From Chloroflexota bacterium (GTDB taxonomy: Bacteria > Chloroflexota > Anaerolineae > Anaerolineales > Anaerolineaceae), in assembly GCA_012522475.1 (NCBI GenBank), contig JAAYKH010000043.1, positions 29,301 through 93,300 on the forward strand: a stretch of 64,000 nucleotides of DNA, given 5' to 3'. Below, one piece after another: positions 52,327-61,698 of the stretch. Every line of letters begins with the position of its first letter. Position 1 is the stretch's first letter. Under the pieces are notes generated by a model. The model was not told where the DNA came from. It worked only from the letters and a program-made list of their open reading frames with translations, and did no database searches. The position numbers were made by a program, and so were the translations under genes.

Positions 52327-53617
52327 GTTCTTCTCCATTCCAATCTTCTAAGATCGTTACGGCATGATCAACGCGGATCATCCCGTCTGCAACCAGACGT
52401 TCAACCAGGGCGTCAATTTGATCATGCCGCGCGCCGGCAGAAATCGCCACCTGGCGGGCATGCAGGTTCATGTGCCCGCGCTGAATGCCCTCGGTGGCCA
52501 ACGCGCGCAGAGCGGCCAGGTTTTGGGCCAGTCCCACTGCCACAAGCACCTCAGCCAGTTCAACAGCCGAGTCGACCCCCATCAGACGCAAGCTGGCCTG
52601 GGCCGTCGGATGAACCCGCGTGGCGCCGCCTATCGTGCCAACAGCCATCGGCATTTCCAAAGTGCCGATCAGGTCGCCAGCGTCATCCTTGCCCCAAGTT
52701 GAAAGGCTGGTATAGCGTCCACCCCGGGCGGCAAAAGCGTGTGCCCCGGCTTCCACTGCCCGCCAGTCATTTCCGGTGGCAATCAACACCGAGTCGATGC
52801 CGTTCATAATGCCCTTGTTGTGCGTGGCCGCGCGGTAAGGGTCTGCAGCAGCAAAAGCCCAGGCCTGGATAATGCCATCGCGCACGGTTTCACCATTAAA
52901 TTTCCCAAAAGCCAGGTCGGCAGTGCGGATGGTCACCCGGGCGCGGGCCAGGCGCCGATCGGCCAGGTTGCTCAGGATGCGCAGGAGGACCCGGCCCCCA
53001 GTCATACGCTCAATGATCGGTGCCAGACGTTCTACAGCAGTGTTGACTGCATTGGCACCCATGGCATCCACCACATCATATACCAGGTGAGCCACTAAAA
53101 ACGCTCCAATGGGCGAATCCTGGATCACCCTTACGTCCAAATCGCGGGGACCGCCGCCCAGTTGTATCAACACCGGGTCGACTCGGGCTGCCTCTTCCAA
53201 TAAAGCTGCCTTCTGATCCAGTAAGGTCTGCCGGGCAGCGTGTGGGTCATCCAGGTCTAAGATCTGGATCTGCCCGATCATCTCGGGGGCATCGCCTTGA
53301 GCGAAAAAACCACCGCTGCCGCGCGCCAGTTTGGCCATAAACGATGCACCAGCTACGATAGAGGGTTCTTCCACAACCATGGGGACGGGCACTTCGCGCC
53401 CGTTGATAAGAAAGTTTTGAGCAATCCCCAGCGGTAAACTGAAGGTGCCAATCACATTCTCGATCATATGGTCCGCAGATTCAAGCGAAAGACCGTGTTC
53501 ACCACTCAGAGCTTTCACATCATCAGCTGATAAGTTATACTGGTTTTTCAATCGCGCCAGGCGTTCGGTTGGCTTCAAGTTGTAAAATTTATCCTCATTG
53601 TTTAAATTTGAAGTCAT
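52316..53617 (-). CDS. mvaA: hydroxymethylglutaryl-CoA reductase, class II type
   Basis: A 433-residue enzyme that makes mevalonate from HMG-CoA, or runs in reverse as in Pseudomonas mevalonii. Conserved parts are [19 protein letters not shown] (catalytic Glu), [16 protein letters not shown], and near the C-terminus [16 protein letters not shown] with the catalytic His. These match the soluble bacterial class II form, without a membrane domain. It leads the operon with AGGAGG 9 bases before ATG 53617. Together with HMGS and the thiolase-like protein it covers the entry to the mevalonate route; later kinases are not in the window. Confidence 0.95.
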   Translation of the reverse strand: MTSNLNNEDKFYNLKPTERLARLKNQYNLSADDVKALSGEHGLSLESADHMIENVIGTFSLPLGIAQNFLINGREVPVPMVVEEPSIVAGASFMAKLARGSGGFFAQGDAPEMIGQIQILDLDDPHAARQTLLDQKAALLEEAARVDPVLIQLGGGPRDLDVRVIQDSPIGAFLVAHLVYDVVDAMGANAVNTAVERLAPIIERMTGGRVLLRILSNLADRRLARARVTIRTADLAFGKFNGETVRDGIIQAWAFAAADPYRAATHNKGIMNGIDSVLIATGNDWRAVEAGAHAFAARGGRYTSLSTWGKDDAGDLIGTLEMPMAVGTIGGATRVHPTAQASLRLMGVDSAVELAEVLVAVGLAQNLAALRALATEGIQRGHMNLHARQVAISAGARHDQIDALVERLVADGMIRVDHAVTILEDWNGEEHGK

Positions 53618-53786
53618 CAGCAGCAACCTCCTGATTAAGTTGTATCATGAATTAACCTGTTTGGTACATTTTTCTTAAACATTAATTTTGCTTTTTAATA
53701 TATACCGGAAAGGCCCTCCCAAAAGCTATCAGAATCTGATTAACAGGTCAAACACAAGTGCACGAATGGGGTAAAATAAGCCGACA

Positions 53787-55496
53787 ATGGTCATAAACAC
53801 CGCCCTTTCATGCGAACAGTTAGAAGAAAGACTGGCCGCCCTGCACATGGTGAGCCTGGAGCTGGTGCAGGATATTTCAATCGATTCCCTGTTGGATCGC
53901 ATCGCGCGCATTGCTTGTGAACAGGCAGGCGCCGCTTATGCAACCATTGGGATCCGCGGGGAAGATGGATCGATCGAACGGTTCATCTCGGCCGGGATCG
54001 ATGAAGACCAGGAGTTATCAAAACCTTCCCCACCCATCAATCTTGACCTGGTCGATGCCATTGCCGACGCGGGCGGGCCGGTAAGGGTGATGGATATTCA
54101 AACCGAATTTGGCGTCTCTGCGTTCCCGGAACAGGGATCTCGGATTGTTTCACTGCTGGGCGTACCGATTTACCTGGGGCAGCGCAACCTGGGGCAAATT
54201 TTTCTGACCGACAAGCTGACCGAAGACGGTTTTACACCCGATGATGAGCGCGTGATCGAAACCTTGGCCGCCTATGCCGCTGTGGCTATTTCCAACGCAC
54301 ACTTTTATACTGAATTACGCGAGCGAGACCGCACCCTCACCCGCAGCAACCAGGGCCTGGCCCTGCTTAACAGCCTGGCTTCTTCCCTGGCATCGATCAC
54401 CGAACTGGACGATTTGCTTAAAACGGCGCTTAATCGGGTGATGAATTATTTCAATTTCGACGTTGGTGAAATCTTTCTGAAACAGGAATATCAAAACACC
54501 CTTTCAAGGGTTGTCTATCAGGGCGCGGTATTAAATTCTGTCTGGAGCCAGCCAGAATTCACCCTGACAGAAGGCCTGGTCGGGCGGACTGCTCGCAGTG
54601 GCAAGCCCGCCATTGTGGGCTTGCACTATTATCAGGATCCCTTTCTCAGCAACCAGGCCCTGATCGACGCTGGCATCTCACAGGTGGCTTGTTTTCCACT
54701 CACCAGTCGCAGTGAGGTCTTGGGTGTGCTCAGCATTGCCCTCAATCGGCGGGACCCGCTCGATGATATGGACCAGCAGCTGCTGTCTTCAATTGCCTCT
54801 TGGGTGGGCACTGCAATTGAAAACGTCCGTCTGAACATCCAGGGGCGACGTTTGGCTGTATTAGAAGAGCGTGAACGTATCGGGATGGACCTGCACGACG
54901 GCGTGATTCAGTCCATCTATGCGGTGGGGCTGACCCTGGAACATGCCCGACTGCTGCTTGAAGAAGACCCAGACCAGGCCCGCACCCGCATTAACCAGTC
55001 CATCGAAGACCTCAACAGCACTATCCGGGATTTGCGGGCTTTCATCATGGACATGCGCCCACGTCAGCTTTTTGAAGAGAACTTGATGGACGGTTTGCAG
55101 CGGTTGGTCAAGGAGTTTCAGGTCAATTCGCTCCTTGAAGCATCCCTCAGCGGACCCGCTGAGGGGCTGGAGAACTTACCCGACCATCAGGCGATTGCCC
55201 TGTTCCACATCTGTCAGGAGGCACTGGCCAATGTGGCCAAACACGCCTATGCCAGCAAAGTGGAAGTGATGGTTTGGACCACACCGGACCGGGTGTTAAT
55301 GGAAGTACACGACGACGGCCGCGGTTTTGACCCGGACACCGTTCACCTGGCGCTTGGGCACGGGATCTCAAATATGCAGACTCGGGCCCGCAATGTGGGC
55401 GGCGATTTGGAGATCACCACTGAACCCGGAAAGGGCACCACCATCATGGCCTGGGTGCCCCATGTGCGTGACCCCGAGTCGACCGACCAGGATTAA
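53787..55496 (+). CDS. GAF-domain sensor histidine kinase (NarL-type, HisKA_3)
   Basis: A 569-residue soluble kinase. Two GAF domains (about 20-175 and 200-355) may bind a small ligand or heme; the second ends before the dimerisation domain with the phospho-acceptor histidine in ERERIGMDLHDGVIQSIYAVG. The ATPase domain has CQEALANVAKHA (N box), DDGRGFD (G1) and GHGISNMQTRARNVGG (G2). The layout is like DevS/DosT. No response-regulator gene is adjacent, so its partner is elsewhere. ATG 53787 follows a TAAAAT box by about 10 bases, suggesting a very short leader. A methyltransferase gene starts 3 bases after its stop. Confidence 0.93.
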   Translation: MVINTALSCEQLEERLAALHMVSLELVQDISIDSLLDRIARIACEQAGAAYATIGIRGEDGSIERFISAGIDEDQELSKPSPPINLDLVDAIADAGGPVRVMDIQTEFGVSAFPEQGSRIVSLLGVPIYLGQRNLGQIFLTDKLTEDGFTPDDERVIETLAAYAAVAISNAHFYTELRERDRTLTRSNQGLALLNSLASSLASITELDDLLKTALNRVMNYFNFDVGEIFLKQEYQNTLSRVVYQGAVLNSVWSQPEFTLTEGLVGRTARSGKPAIVGLHYYQDPFLSNQALIDAGISQVACFPLTSRSEVLGVLSIALNRRDPLDDMDQQLLSSIASWVGTAIENVRLNIQGRRLAVLEERERIGMDLHDGVIQSIYAVGLTLEHARLLLEEDPDQARTRINQSIEDLNSTIRDLRAFIMDMRPRQLFEENLMDGLQRLVKEFQVNSLLEASLSGPAEGLENLPDHQAIALFHICQEALANVAKHAYASKVEVMVWTTPDRVLMEVHDDGRGFDPDTVHLALGHGISNMQTRARNVGGDLEITTEPGKGTTIMAWVPHVRDPESTDQD

Positions 55497-55499
55497 ACG

Positions 55500-56264
55500 A
55501 TGCCCCCTCAAGAAGCCCCCTCCACTGTGCGCAACCTGGACAAAGCAGCTTTACGCGGCGAGCCTTCTTATGTTTGGCGGGCTGGCCAGAAGCGCCGCCT
55601 GGGGATGATCGTGGATGCCGCCGGAGAACGGGTCAGGCAGACTGTGCTGGTTGACGGCTGCGGGGTGGGAATGTACTTGCATCACCTGCGAGACTATACG
55701 GACAACATCTTCGGGCTGGATATTGAGTTTGAGCGCCTGCAGGAAGCCAGGACTCACGCCGACTGGGTGGTCAACGCCCGAGGAGAGACCCTGCCCTTCC
55801 CGGATGAGGCCTTCGACCTGGTGCTGAGCCACGAGGTGCTGGAGCACGTTCAGGATGATCGCGCCGTTATCTCCGAGATCCTGCGCAGCCTGAAACCGGG
55901 TGGGCGGCTGGTACTGTTTTGCCCCAACCGCGGTTATCCCTTCGAGACGCATGGCATTTATCGCCGCGGGGTGTACCATTTCGGGAATATCCCCCTGGTT
56001 AACTATCTGCCGCGCACCTGGCGCGACAGGTTAGCACCGCATGTCAATGTTTACACCCGGCGAGACCTGGAGCGCCTGTTTTCCGACTTACCGGTTTGTA
56101 TCATTCAACAAACTGTTATCTTCGGGGCTTATGATAACATCATCGCCCGATTTCCCCGCTTTGGAAACGGCTTGCGTGCGTTCCTGCAATGGCTGGAAAA
56201 AACCCCCCTACGCGTTTTGGGACTATCTCATTTCTGGGTGGTTGAAAAGATCGCGACGGAATAA
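55500..56264 (+). CDS. class I SAM-dependent methyltransferase
   Basis: A 254-residue methyltransferase. Motif I is LVDGCGVGMYLHHL, followed by an acidic end of strand 2 (GLDIEFERLQEA), FDLVLSHEVLEHVQDD (motif IV) and LKPGGRLVLFCPNRG. The C-terminal part (HFGNIPLVNYLPRTWRDRLAPHVNVYT) resembles methyltransferases that act on sugars or lipids. The substrate is unknown. It starts 3 bases after the histidine kinase and is probably translated from the same message. Confidence 0.9.
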   Translation: MPPQEAPSTVRNLDKAALRGEPSYVWRAGQKRRLGMIVDAAGERVRQTVLVDGCGVGMYLHHLRDYTDNIFGLDIEFERLQEARTHADWVVNARGETLPFPDEAFDLVLSHEVLEHVQDDRAVISEILRSLKPGGRLVLFCPNRGYPFETHGIYRRGVYHFGNIPLVNYLPRTWRDRLAPHVNVYTRRDLERLFSDLPVCIIQQTVIFGAYDNIIARFPRFGNGLRAFLQWLEKTPLRVLGLSHFWVVEKIATE

Positions 56265-56439
56265 ACCAGGCATGCAACAACAAGGGGGTGATTATGGATG
56301 TTTTTCCAATCACAAAGTGCGCGATATTATCTTAGTTCTTTTAATATTTTGCTGATATTGTTTTGATGTAATTCATATGCTTTCTCCGTATATTAAGCTT
56401 GTAAGTAAATTAAATGATGATCTATGGAGGTAGAAAAAA

Positions 56440-56922
56440 ATGGCTAATTTAATGCGACGAGATCCTTTTCGTGAAATGTTAAGCTGGAATCGCGCTATGG
56501 AACGTGCGTTTGACAGGCTGTACAGCGAGGAGGGGCTTGGTTTGGGTGAATCTTTGAAACTGCGTATGGATGTGGTGGAAAACGATGATGCGTTTATTGT
56601 TAAAGCGGATATGGCCGGCATCAACCCGGATGACATCGAAATAACCTTTACAGACAACAACCTGACCATCAGGGGTGAGGTTTTAGATGAGCACGAAGAA
56701 AGTCAGGAAGACCGCTATCATCTGCGCGAACGTTGCTGCGGTACCTTTGCACGCACGATTTCCATGCCCGGCAGCGTTGATGTGAATAAGATCAAAGCTG
56801 AAACTGAAAACGGTGTTTTGCAGATCTATCTTCCCAAGAAAGAAGAAGTTAAACCCCGCCGAATCGAAATCAGCGGCGCCCCCAAAAAAGAAGTGATCAA
56901 CGGGAAATCTAAAAACAAGTAA
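56440..56922 (+). CDS. Hsp20/alpha-crystallin small heat-shock protein
   Basis: A 160-residue small chaperone. After a basic N-terminus (RRDPFREMLSWNRAME), the alpha-crystallin domain runs from about 45 to 145: KLRMDVVENDDAFIVKADMAGINPDDIEITF, LTIRGE and a terminal IEISG motif equivalent to I-x-I. A notable detail is RERCCGTFARTISMP, where many relatives have YGSFSRSF; the two adjacent cysteines are rare. It binds unfolding proteins under stress. TGGAGG lies 9 bases before ATG; the 175-base upstream gap is AT-rich without a clear promoter or CIRCE element. Confidence 0.95.
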   Translation: MANLMRRDPFREMLSWNRAMERAFDRLYSEEGLGLGESLKLRMDVVENDDAFIVKADMAGINPDDIEITFTDNNLTIRGEVLDEHEESQEDRYHLRERCCGTFARTISMPGSVDVNKIKAETENGVLQIYLPKKEEVKPRRIEISGAPKKEVINGKSKNK

Positions 56923-56954
56923 AGCAAGCATCACATAAAAAACAGCCCGCTGTG

Positions 56955-57009
56955 AACTGCACCCCGTTTGTTGGACAATAAATCCAACCGAGGAGGTGCA
57001 GTTTTTTTA
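56955..57009 (+). terminator. rho-independent terminator after hsp20
   Basis: AACTGCACC (56955) pairs with GGTGCAGTT (56995-57003), with an inner TTGGA/TCCAA stem, followed by a run of seven T. It also faces the convergent cyclotransferase gene. Confidence 0.9.
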
Positions 57010-57020
57010 TTGCTGATCAG

Positions 57021-57866
57021 CTATGGTACCAGGCGGATTTCGAACAGGGCCGGCCAGTTCTTCCCGGTGACGAATAAGCGGTTTGCGTCCGGATCATACG
57101 CGATGCCGTTCAGGACATCCGTTGTGGGTGTGAGCATGTCCGCGGGCAAAAGCCCACTCAGGTCTACCCGACCCACGACTGCCCCGGTGACCGGGTCGAT
57201 GCGGACGACCTCATCGGTTAACCAGAGATTGGCAAACACCTCGCCGTTGATATATTCCAGCTCATTCAGGCGCTCAACGGGTTGACCCCCGTCGAAAACG
57301 GCGACCTCTTTTACGATTTGAAAGCTGTCTGGGTTCAGAAAATACAGGCGGTGGCTGCCGTCGCTCATAATCAAATGCACGCCATCCTGGGTCAACCCCC
57401 AACCTTCGGTTGGATACGTAAATTCGCCCGCAGGCGTGAAATCGTCAAGGGTATGGATGAAACCCCGGCCCTCGCGCCAGGTTAATTGCAATAACCGGTC
57501 TTCCCACAGGGTTAACCCCTCGCCGAAGGTTTCCGGGGGGAGCGCAATGCTCATCAACACCGCCCCGGTTTCCAGATCAACCTTGCGCAGGGATGATTCA
57601 CCATACAGCCCGGTGCTCTCGTACAGGTGCCCGGCATGATAAATTAATCCCTGGGTAAATGCTTCCGGGTCGTGAGGATAGATGTTCACCACCACATAGG
57701 TCATGTGAGATGACAGCTTTGATGGAATCGACCCCTGCTCAGTTGTCTTCAGGGAGGAACATCCGAAAATGGCCCAGGCTGCTGTCAACAGTAGGATCGC
57801 AGCCCCGAGCACGAGCAACCCGGGGGAACCCTTTGCTTTTTGCTCCATCTGAGGTTGATTTTTCAT
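57021..57866 (-). CDS. glutaminyl-peptide cyclotransferase, lipid-anchored
   Basis: A 281-residue five-blade beta-propeller of the plant/bacterial-type glutamine cyclotransferase family. A signal segment with lipobox AIFGC precedes the catalytic domain. The family start PHDPEAFTQGLIYHAGHLYESTGLYGESSLR is present, as are ELEYINGEVFANLW and the C-terminal LNGIAYDPDANRLFVTGKNWPALFEI. It converts N-terminal Gln to pyroglutamate in exported proteins. A small open frame upstream overlaps its start (TAATG). Confidence 0.92.
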   Translation of the reverse strand: MKNQPQMEQKAKGSPGLLVLGAAILLLTAAWAIFGCSSLKTTEQGSIPSKLSSHMTYVVVNIYPHDPEAFTQGLIYHAGHLYESTGLYGESSLRKVDLETGAVLMSIALPPETFGEGLTLWEDRLLQLTWREGRGFIHTLDDFTPAGEFTYPTEGWGLTQDGVHLIMSDGSHRLYFLNPDSFQIVKEVAVFDGGQPVERLNELEYINGEVFANLWLTDEVVRIDPVTGAVVGRVDLSGLLPADMLTPTTDVLNGIAYDPDANRLFVTGKNWPALFEIRLVP

Positions 57867-58105
57867 TACGCTCCGCAGGTTTTCAGCCTATTATCCAGGT
57901 TATACCGGGGCAGGCCTTTCGTCCTGGTAGTATACAACGAATTCAGCGGACAGGCTGCCTTTTTTAGCAGGGCGGACTCAAACGCATTATAATAACGGAA
58001 GCAACCGAAGCCTGTGCAACCTTCACACCGTTTAAAAATGCCACGGCGTTTATACAATGCTTTGAAAAACAAAAATCTGATGTCTAATTCTGAATTCTTA
58101 ATCAT
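57866..58105 (-). CDS. possible small Cys-containing protein coupled to the cyclotransferase
   Basis: A 79-codon minus-strand open frame whose stop TAA overlaps the cyclotransferase ATG (TAATG). The translation is basic and holds five cysteines, including CEGCTGFGC. GGCGGA lies about 6 bases before its ATG. No family is recognised, and it could be chance; the overlap is the main reason to record it. Confidence 0.3.
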   Translation of the reverse strand: MIKNSELDIRFLFFKALYKRRGIFKRCEGCTGFGCFRYYNAFESALLKKAACPLNSLYTTRTKGLPRYNLDNRLKTCGA

Positions 58106-58153
58106 TATATTCCGCCATCACATTTCACTTTCCAACATGACTGCGAGGTAACC

Positions 58154-59383
58154 ATGTCATCTGTTATTGATCGTTTTATCCGCTACATTAAAATCGACAC
58201 GCAATCCATCCATAAATCCGATACCTACCCTAGCACCGCAAAGCAATTCGACCTGGCGCGGCTCCTGGTCGATGAGCTGCTTGAACTCGGCCTGGCGGAT
58301 GCGGCCATGGATCAATACGGCTATGTTACCGCCACGCTGCCAGCCAACACAACGCGTGCCGGGGTGCCGGTGATCGGGTTCCTGGCCCACGTGGATACAA
58401 GCCCGGACCTTTCCGGGGAAAATGTCAACCCGCAGTTCATCGAGGATTACGATGGCGGCATCGTCACATTAAATGCGAAGAAGGGCATCTTCATGAATCC
58501 GGAGGAATTCCCGGATTTAAAGAAATACATTGGAAAGACCCTGATTACCACCGACGGTACCACCCTGCTGGGCGCCGATGATAAAGCCGGCATCGCCGAG
58601 ATCATGAGCGCGGTAGACTATTTGCTCGATCACCCCGAAATTTCACATGGGACGATCAAAATTGGCTTTACCCCCGATGAAGAAGTCGGCGCCGGTGTGG
58701 ATTATTTCGATGTGGAGGCGTTTGGCGCCGATTTTGCCTACACCGTCGATGGCGGTGAGGTTGGCGAGATTCAGTATGAAAATTTCAATGCGGCTGGTGC
58801 AGAGCTCATCATCCACGGACGCAACGTACACCCCGGCAAATCCAAACTGAAGATGCGTAATGCCCTGCTGATTGGCATGGAGTTGAATGAACTTTTACCG
58901 GTCTTTGAACGCCCTGAGCACACCGAAAAATATGAAGGCTTTTACCACCTGTTCCAATTCGGAGGGTCGGTGGAAGAAGCCAGCATGACTTACATCATCC
59001 GCGATCATGACCGTGCCAAGTTCGAGGAGAAAAAGACCCTGCTGGCCAAAGCTGTCGATTATATCAACGCCAAATACGGTGAGCAGATCATCGACCTTAA
59101 AATTGAAGATCAATATTACAACATGCGTGAACAGGTCGAGCCTCATCCGCAGATTGTGGAAACAGCCATTCGTGCCATCCAGGCGGTGGGCCTGACCCCC
59201 AAAGTGGGCCCTGTACGCGGCGGCACGGATGGCAGCCGCCTATCTTATATGGGCCTGCCCACCCCCAACCTCTTTACCGGTGGGCATTACGGGCATGGAA
59301 AGTACGAGTTCATCCCCACCTTTGCGATGGAAAAAGCGGTTGCGGTGCTGGTGAAAATTGCCGAGCTCGTTGCAGAAGGCTAA
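58154..59383 (+). CDS. pepT: peptidase T (tripeptide aminopeptidase)
   Basis: A 409-residue zinc M20 peptidase. The first metal His is in FLAHVDTSPD, the bridging Asp in LLGADDKAGIAEIM, the catalytic Glu pair in FTPDEEVGAG, then DGGEVGEIQYENFNAAGA and, at the end, GGTDGSRLSYMGLPTPNLFTGGH. It cuts the N-terminal residue from tripeptides in the cytoplasm. Length is normal for PepT. GAGGT about 7 bases before the ATG serves as binding site. A URO-D family gene follows after 26 bases. Confidence 0.97.
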   Translation: MSSVIDRFIRYIKIDTQSIHKSDTYPSTAKQFDLARLLVDELLELGLADAAMDQYGYVTATLPANTTRAGVPVIGFLAHVDTSPDLSGENVNPQFIEDYDGGIVTLNAKKGIFMNPEEFPDLKKYIGKTLITTDGTTLLGADDKAGIAEIMSAVDYLLDHPEISHGTIKIGFTPDEEVGAGVDYFDVEAFGADFAYTVDGGEVGEIQYENFNAAGAELIIHGRNVHPGKSKLKMRNALLIGMELNELLPVFERPEHTEKYEGFYHLFQFGGSVEEASMTYIIRDHDRAKFEEKKTLLAKAVDYINAKYGEQIIDLKIEDQYYNMREQVEPHPQIVETAIRAIQAVGLTPKVGPVRGGTDGSRLSYMGLPTPNLFTGGHYGHGKYEFIPTFAMEKAVAVLVKIAELVAEG

Positions 59384-59409
59384 GCGTGCCTTTAGCGAGG
59401 AGATGATCG

Positions 59410-60684
59410 ATGAATTCCCGTGAACGCGTGCGCTTGACCCTCAACCACCAGGAACCCGACCGGGTACCCTTGGACCTGGGTGCCAGCCCGGTAACAGGGA
59501 TGCACGTTAGCTCGGTTTACAAGCTGCGCCAGGCTTTGGGCCTGGATTCGCCGGGGACGCCGGTTAAGGTCGGCGAGCCTTACCAAATGCTGGGCGAGAT
59601 TGGGCCCGACTTGCTGGATGCCCTGGGCGCGGATGTGGTGCCCCTGTGGGGTCGGCAGACCATGTTTGGCTATCCGCTTGAAGATTGGAAACCCTGGACC
59701 TTCTTTGACGGCACGCCGGTTCTGGTACCGGGTGGGTTTAACACCCACCCCGAGCCCAATGGCGACATACTTATGTATCCGGAAGGCGACCGCTCACTGC
59801 CCCCCAGCGGACGGATGCCGGCCGGCGGGTTTTATTTTGACGCCGTTGTACGCCAGCCGCCAATTGAAGAGGACCGCTTGGACCCGGCTGAAAACCTGGA
59901 AGAAATCCAGTTGATTTCAGATGCCGACCTGGCGTATTACGAACGTGAAGCCCAGCGGCTGTTCACCCATACCGACAAAGCCCTGCTGGGGAATTTTGGT
60001 GGAACCGGGTTCGGCGATATTGCCCTGGTGCCGGGCATCCAGCTGCGCCACCCTAAGGGTATTCGCGACATGACCGAGTGGTACATGTCCACCGTCACCC
60101 GGCGCGATTATATTTGGAAGGTGTTTGAAGGGCAATGCGAAATTGGGCTGGAAAATCTCAAACGCATCCATGCCAGGGTGGGCGAGAAAATCCACATCCT
60201 GTATGTCAGCGGAACGGACTTCGGCGCCCAAAACGGACCGTTTATTGCCCCCAAAGCCTACCGCGATCTCTATCAGCCCTTTCATAAGATCATCAATGAT
60301 TGGGTGCACGAAAACACCAGCTGGAAGACCTTTATTCACTCCTGCGGTTCGGTGGTCAAACTCTACCCGGACTATATCGCGGCTGGCTTTGATATTCTCA
60401 ACCCCGTGCAAACCTCCGCGGCCGGCATGGACCCAAACACCCTGGTTGAGGAGTTTGGTGAGCGGGTCACCTTTTGGGGCGGCGGCGTGGATACCCAGGG
60501 CACGCTGCCCTTTGGGACCCCCGAGGAAATTCGCACCCAGGTGTGCGAGCGGATGAAAATCTTCGGCCGTGGCGGCGGGTTTGTGTTCAACCCGATCCAC
60601 AACGTCCAGGCTGGCATCCCTGTGGAGAACCTGCTGGCGCTCTACCAGGCTGTAGAGGCTTACCGCCATTACCCGCTGGGATAG
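59410..60684 (+). CDS. uroporphyrinogen decarboxylase (URO-D) family protein
   Basis: A 424-residue protein of the URO-D superfamily, longer than HemE and lacking its Asp-Arg N-terminal set. The conserved C-terminal FIHSCGSVVKLYPDYIAAGFDILNPVQTSAAGM and VTFWGGGVDTQGTLPFGTPEEIR match corrinoid-dependent methyltransferase-type members (MtaA/CmuA group), in which the Cys in HSCGS binds zinc and the methyl acceptor. The exact reaction is unknown; no corrinoid protein is adjacent. GAGGAG lies about 8 bases before ATG. Confidence 0.9.
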   Translation: MNSRERVRLTLNHQEPDRVPLDLGASPVTGMHVSSVYKLRQALGLDSPGTPVKVGEPYQMLGEIGPDLLDALGADVVPLWGRQTMFGYPLEDWKPWTFFDGTPVLVPGGFNTHPEPNGDILMYPEGDRSLPPSGRMPAGGFYFDAVVRQPPIEEDRLDPAENLEEIQLISDADLAYYEREAQRLFTHTDKALLGNFGGTGFGDIALVPGIQLRHPKGIRDMTEWYMSTVTRRDYIWKVFEGQCEIGLENLKRIHARVGEKIHILYVSGTDFGAQNGPFIAPKAYRDLYQPFHKIINDWVHENTSWKTFIHSCGSVVKLYPDYIAAGFDILNPVQTSAAGMDPNTLVEEFGERVTFWGGGVDTQGTLPFGTPEEIRTQVCERMKIFGRGGGFVFNPIHNVQAGIPVENLLALYQAVEAYRHYPLG

Positions 60685-60793
60685 GTACCCCAATGGGCGC
60701 GTCAAAGGCGTCAATGACCCCGATGCCTGAGAGGTTTAATAATAAAAGTGGAAAACGGCCTGCCTGTTTACCAACCCGCCTGACAGGGGGCGA

Positions 60794-61636
60794 TTAAAAA
60801 AGCAAAAACAGGCTCACCCCTGCCAGTGCCGCGCTGAGCGTGCAGATAAAGTTGACCCAATCGTTATTCAGCCAGGCCAACCCGCGCTGGTGAAGGGTTT
60901 GCGCTCCACAGGTGTGCTGCGGGTGTTTTTCGGTCAGTTTTTCGCAGTTTGGGCAGAAGTAGATCGCCTGCAGGGTGGCCCCCAGCAGGGAATCCACCAG
61001 CGAGCCCAGCAGACCCCCCGCGGTAACTGCCGCGAAGACTTTCCACAACGGCACAGCCCGCGCAGGCGCCCACCCCATCCAGGCGGCCCAGACGGCCATC
61101 CCGCTCACCAGGGCAGACCCCGCCAGCGCGGCCAGCGTTCCCAGCAGGCTGACCCCGCCCGAGGTGCCCTGGGGCACGTGCCGCAGCGTGGTCAACAAAA
61201 CCGGCGGCCGGGGGTTAAGCACGCCCAGTTCGGTACCCCAGGTATCGGCATTGGCGCCGGCCAGGCTGGCAGCAAAAGCCACCCACAGAACAGACAGGGG
61301 TTCACCATTTGGAAGGCACCTTTTAAGCAGGAAGTAAAGCAAGGCTGCCGCCCCGGCCACCCCGCCGTTGGCCAGCACCTGCCAGGCATCCCGGTTAGAA
61401 CCCTTGGCAAAATCGCCCTCCGTGCCAGCTTTTTTGGCCCTGAAAAACTTCGAAAGCAAACTGGAAGAGATAAAAAAGGTCAGCATGACCAGCGCCCAGC
61501 CACCGCCGCCCAAACCAAAAACGATGGTCCCCAGCACAGCTGCGGTTAGCGCCCCGCTCCGGTTGAGCGAAGATGCCCGGTAAGCCAGGTAGGCCACCCC
61601 GACGCCAACGAATAACCCGATGAGAAAATTAAGCAT
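60794..61636 (-). CDS. DUF92 family membrane protein
   Basis: A 280-residue integral membrane protein with about six or seven helices. SLNRSGALTAAVLGTIVFGLGGGGWAL, KRCLPNGEPLSVLWVAFAASLAGANADTWGTELG and GTSGGVSLLGTLAALAGSAL fit the DUF92 (TIGR00297) family. The plant relative VTE6 phosphorylates phytyl phosphate; a CTP-dependent lipid kinase is a possible but unproven role. An unusual C-x2-C-x7-H-x2-H-x-C cluster (CPNCEKLTEKHPQHTC) lies in the C-terminal loop and may bind metal. Isoprenoid phosphates connect it loosely to the mevalonate genes. Confidence 0.9.
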   Translation of the reverse strand: MLNFLIGLFVGVGVAYLAYRASSLNRSGALTAAVLGTIVFGLGGGGWALVMLTFFISSSLLSKFFRAKKAGTEGDFAKGSNRDAWQVLANGGVAGAAALLYFLLKRCLPNGEPLSVLWVAFAASLAGANADTWGTELGVLNPRPPVLLTTLRHVPQGTSGGVSLLGTLAALAGSALVSGMAVWAAWMGWAPARAVPLWKVFAAVTAGGLLGSLVDSLLGATLQAIYFCPNCEKLTEKHPQHTCGAQTLHQRGLAWLNNDWVNFICTLSAALAGVSLFLLF

Positions 61637-61698
61637 TGATCAGTCCTGTCATTTCGGTGTCATCATAACTGGTAGTCCCCGACCAACAGCGGCCCGGT

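Noticed and set aside
59917..60714. 265-codon minus-strand frame over the URO-D gene
   Set aside because: It is a shadow of a well-supported conserved gene on the plus strand.
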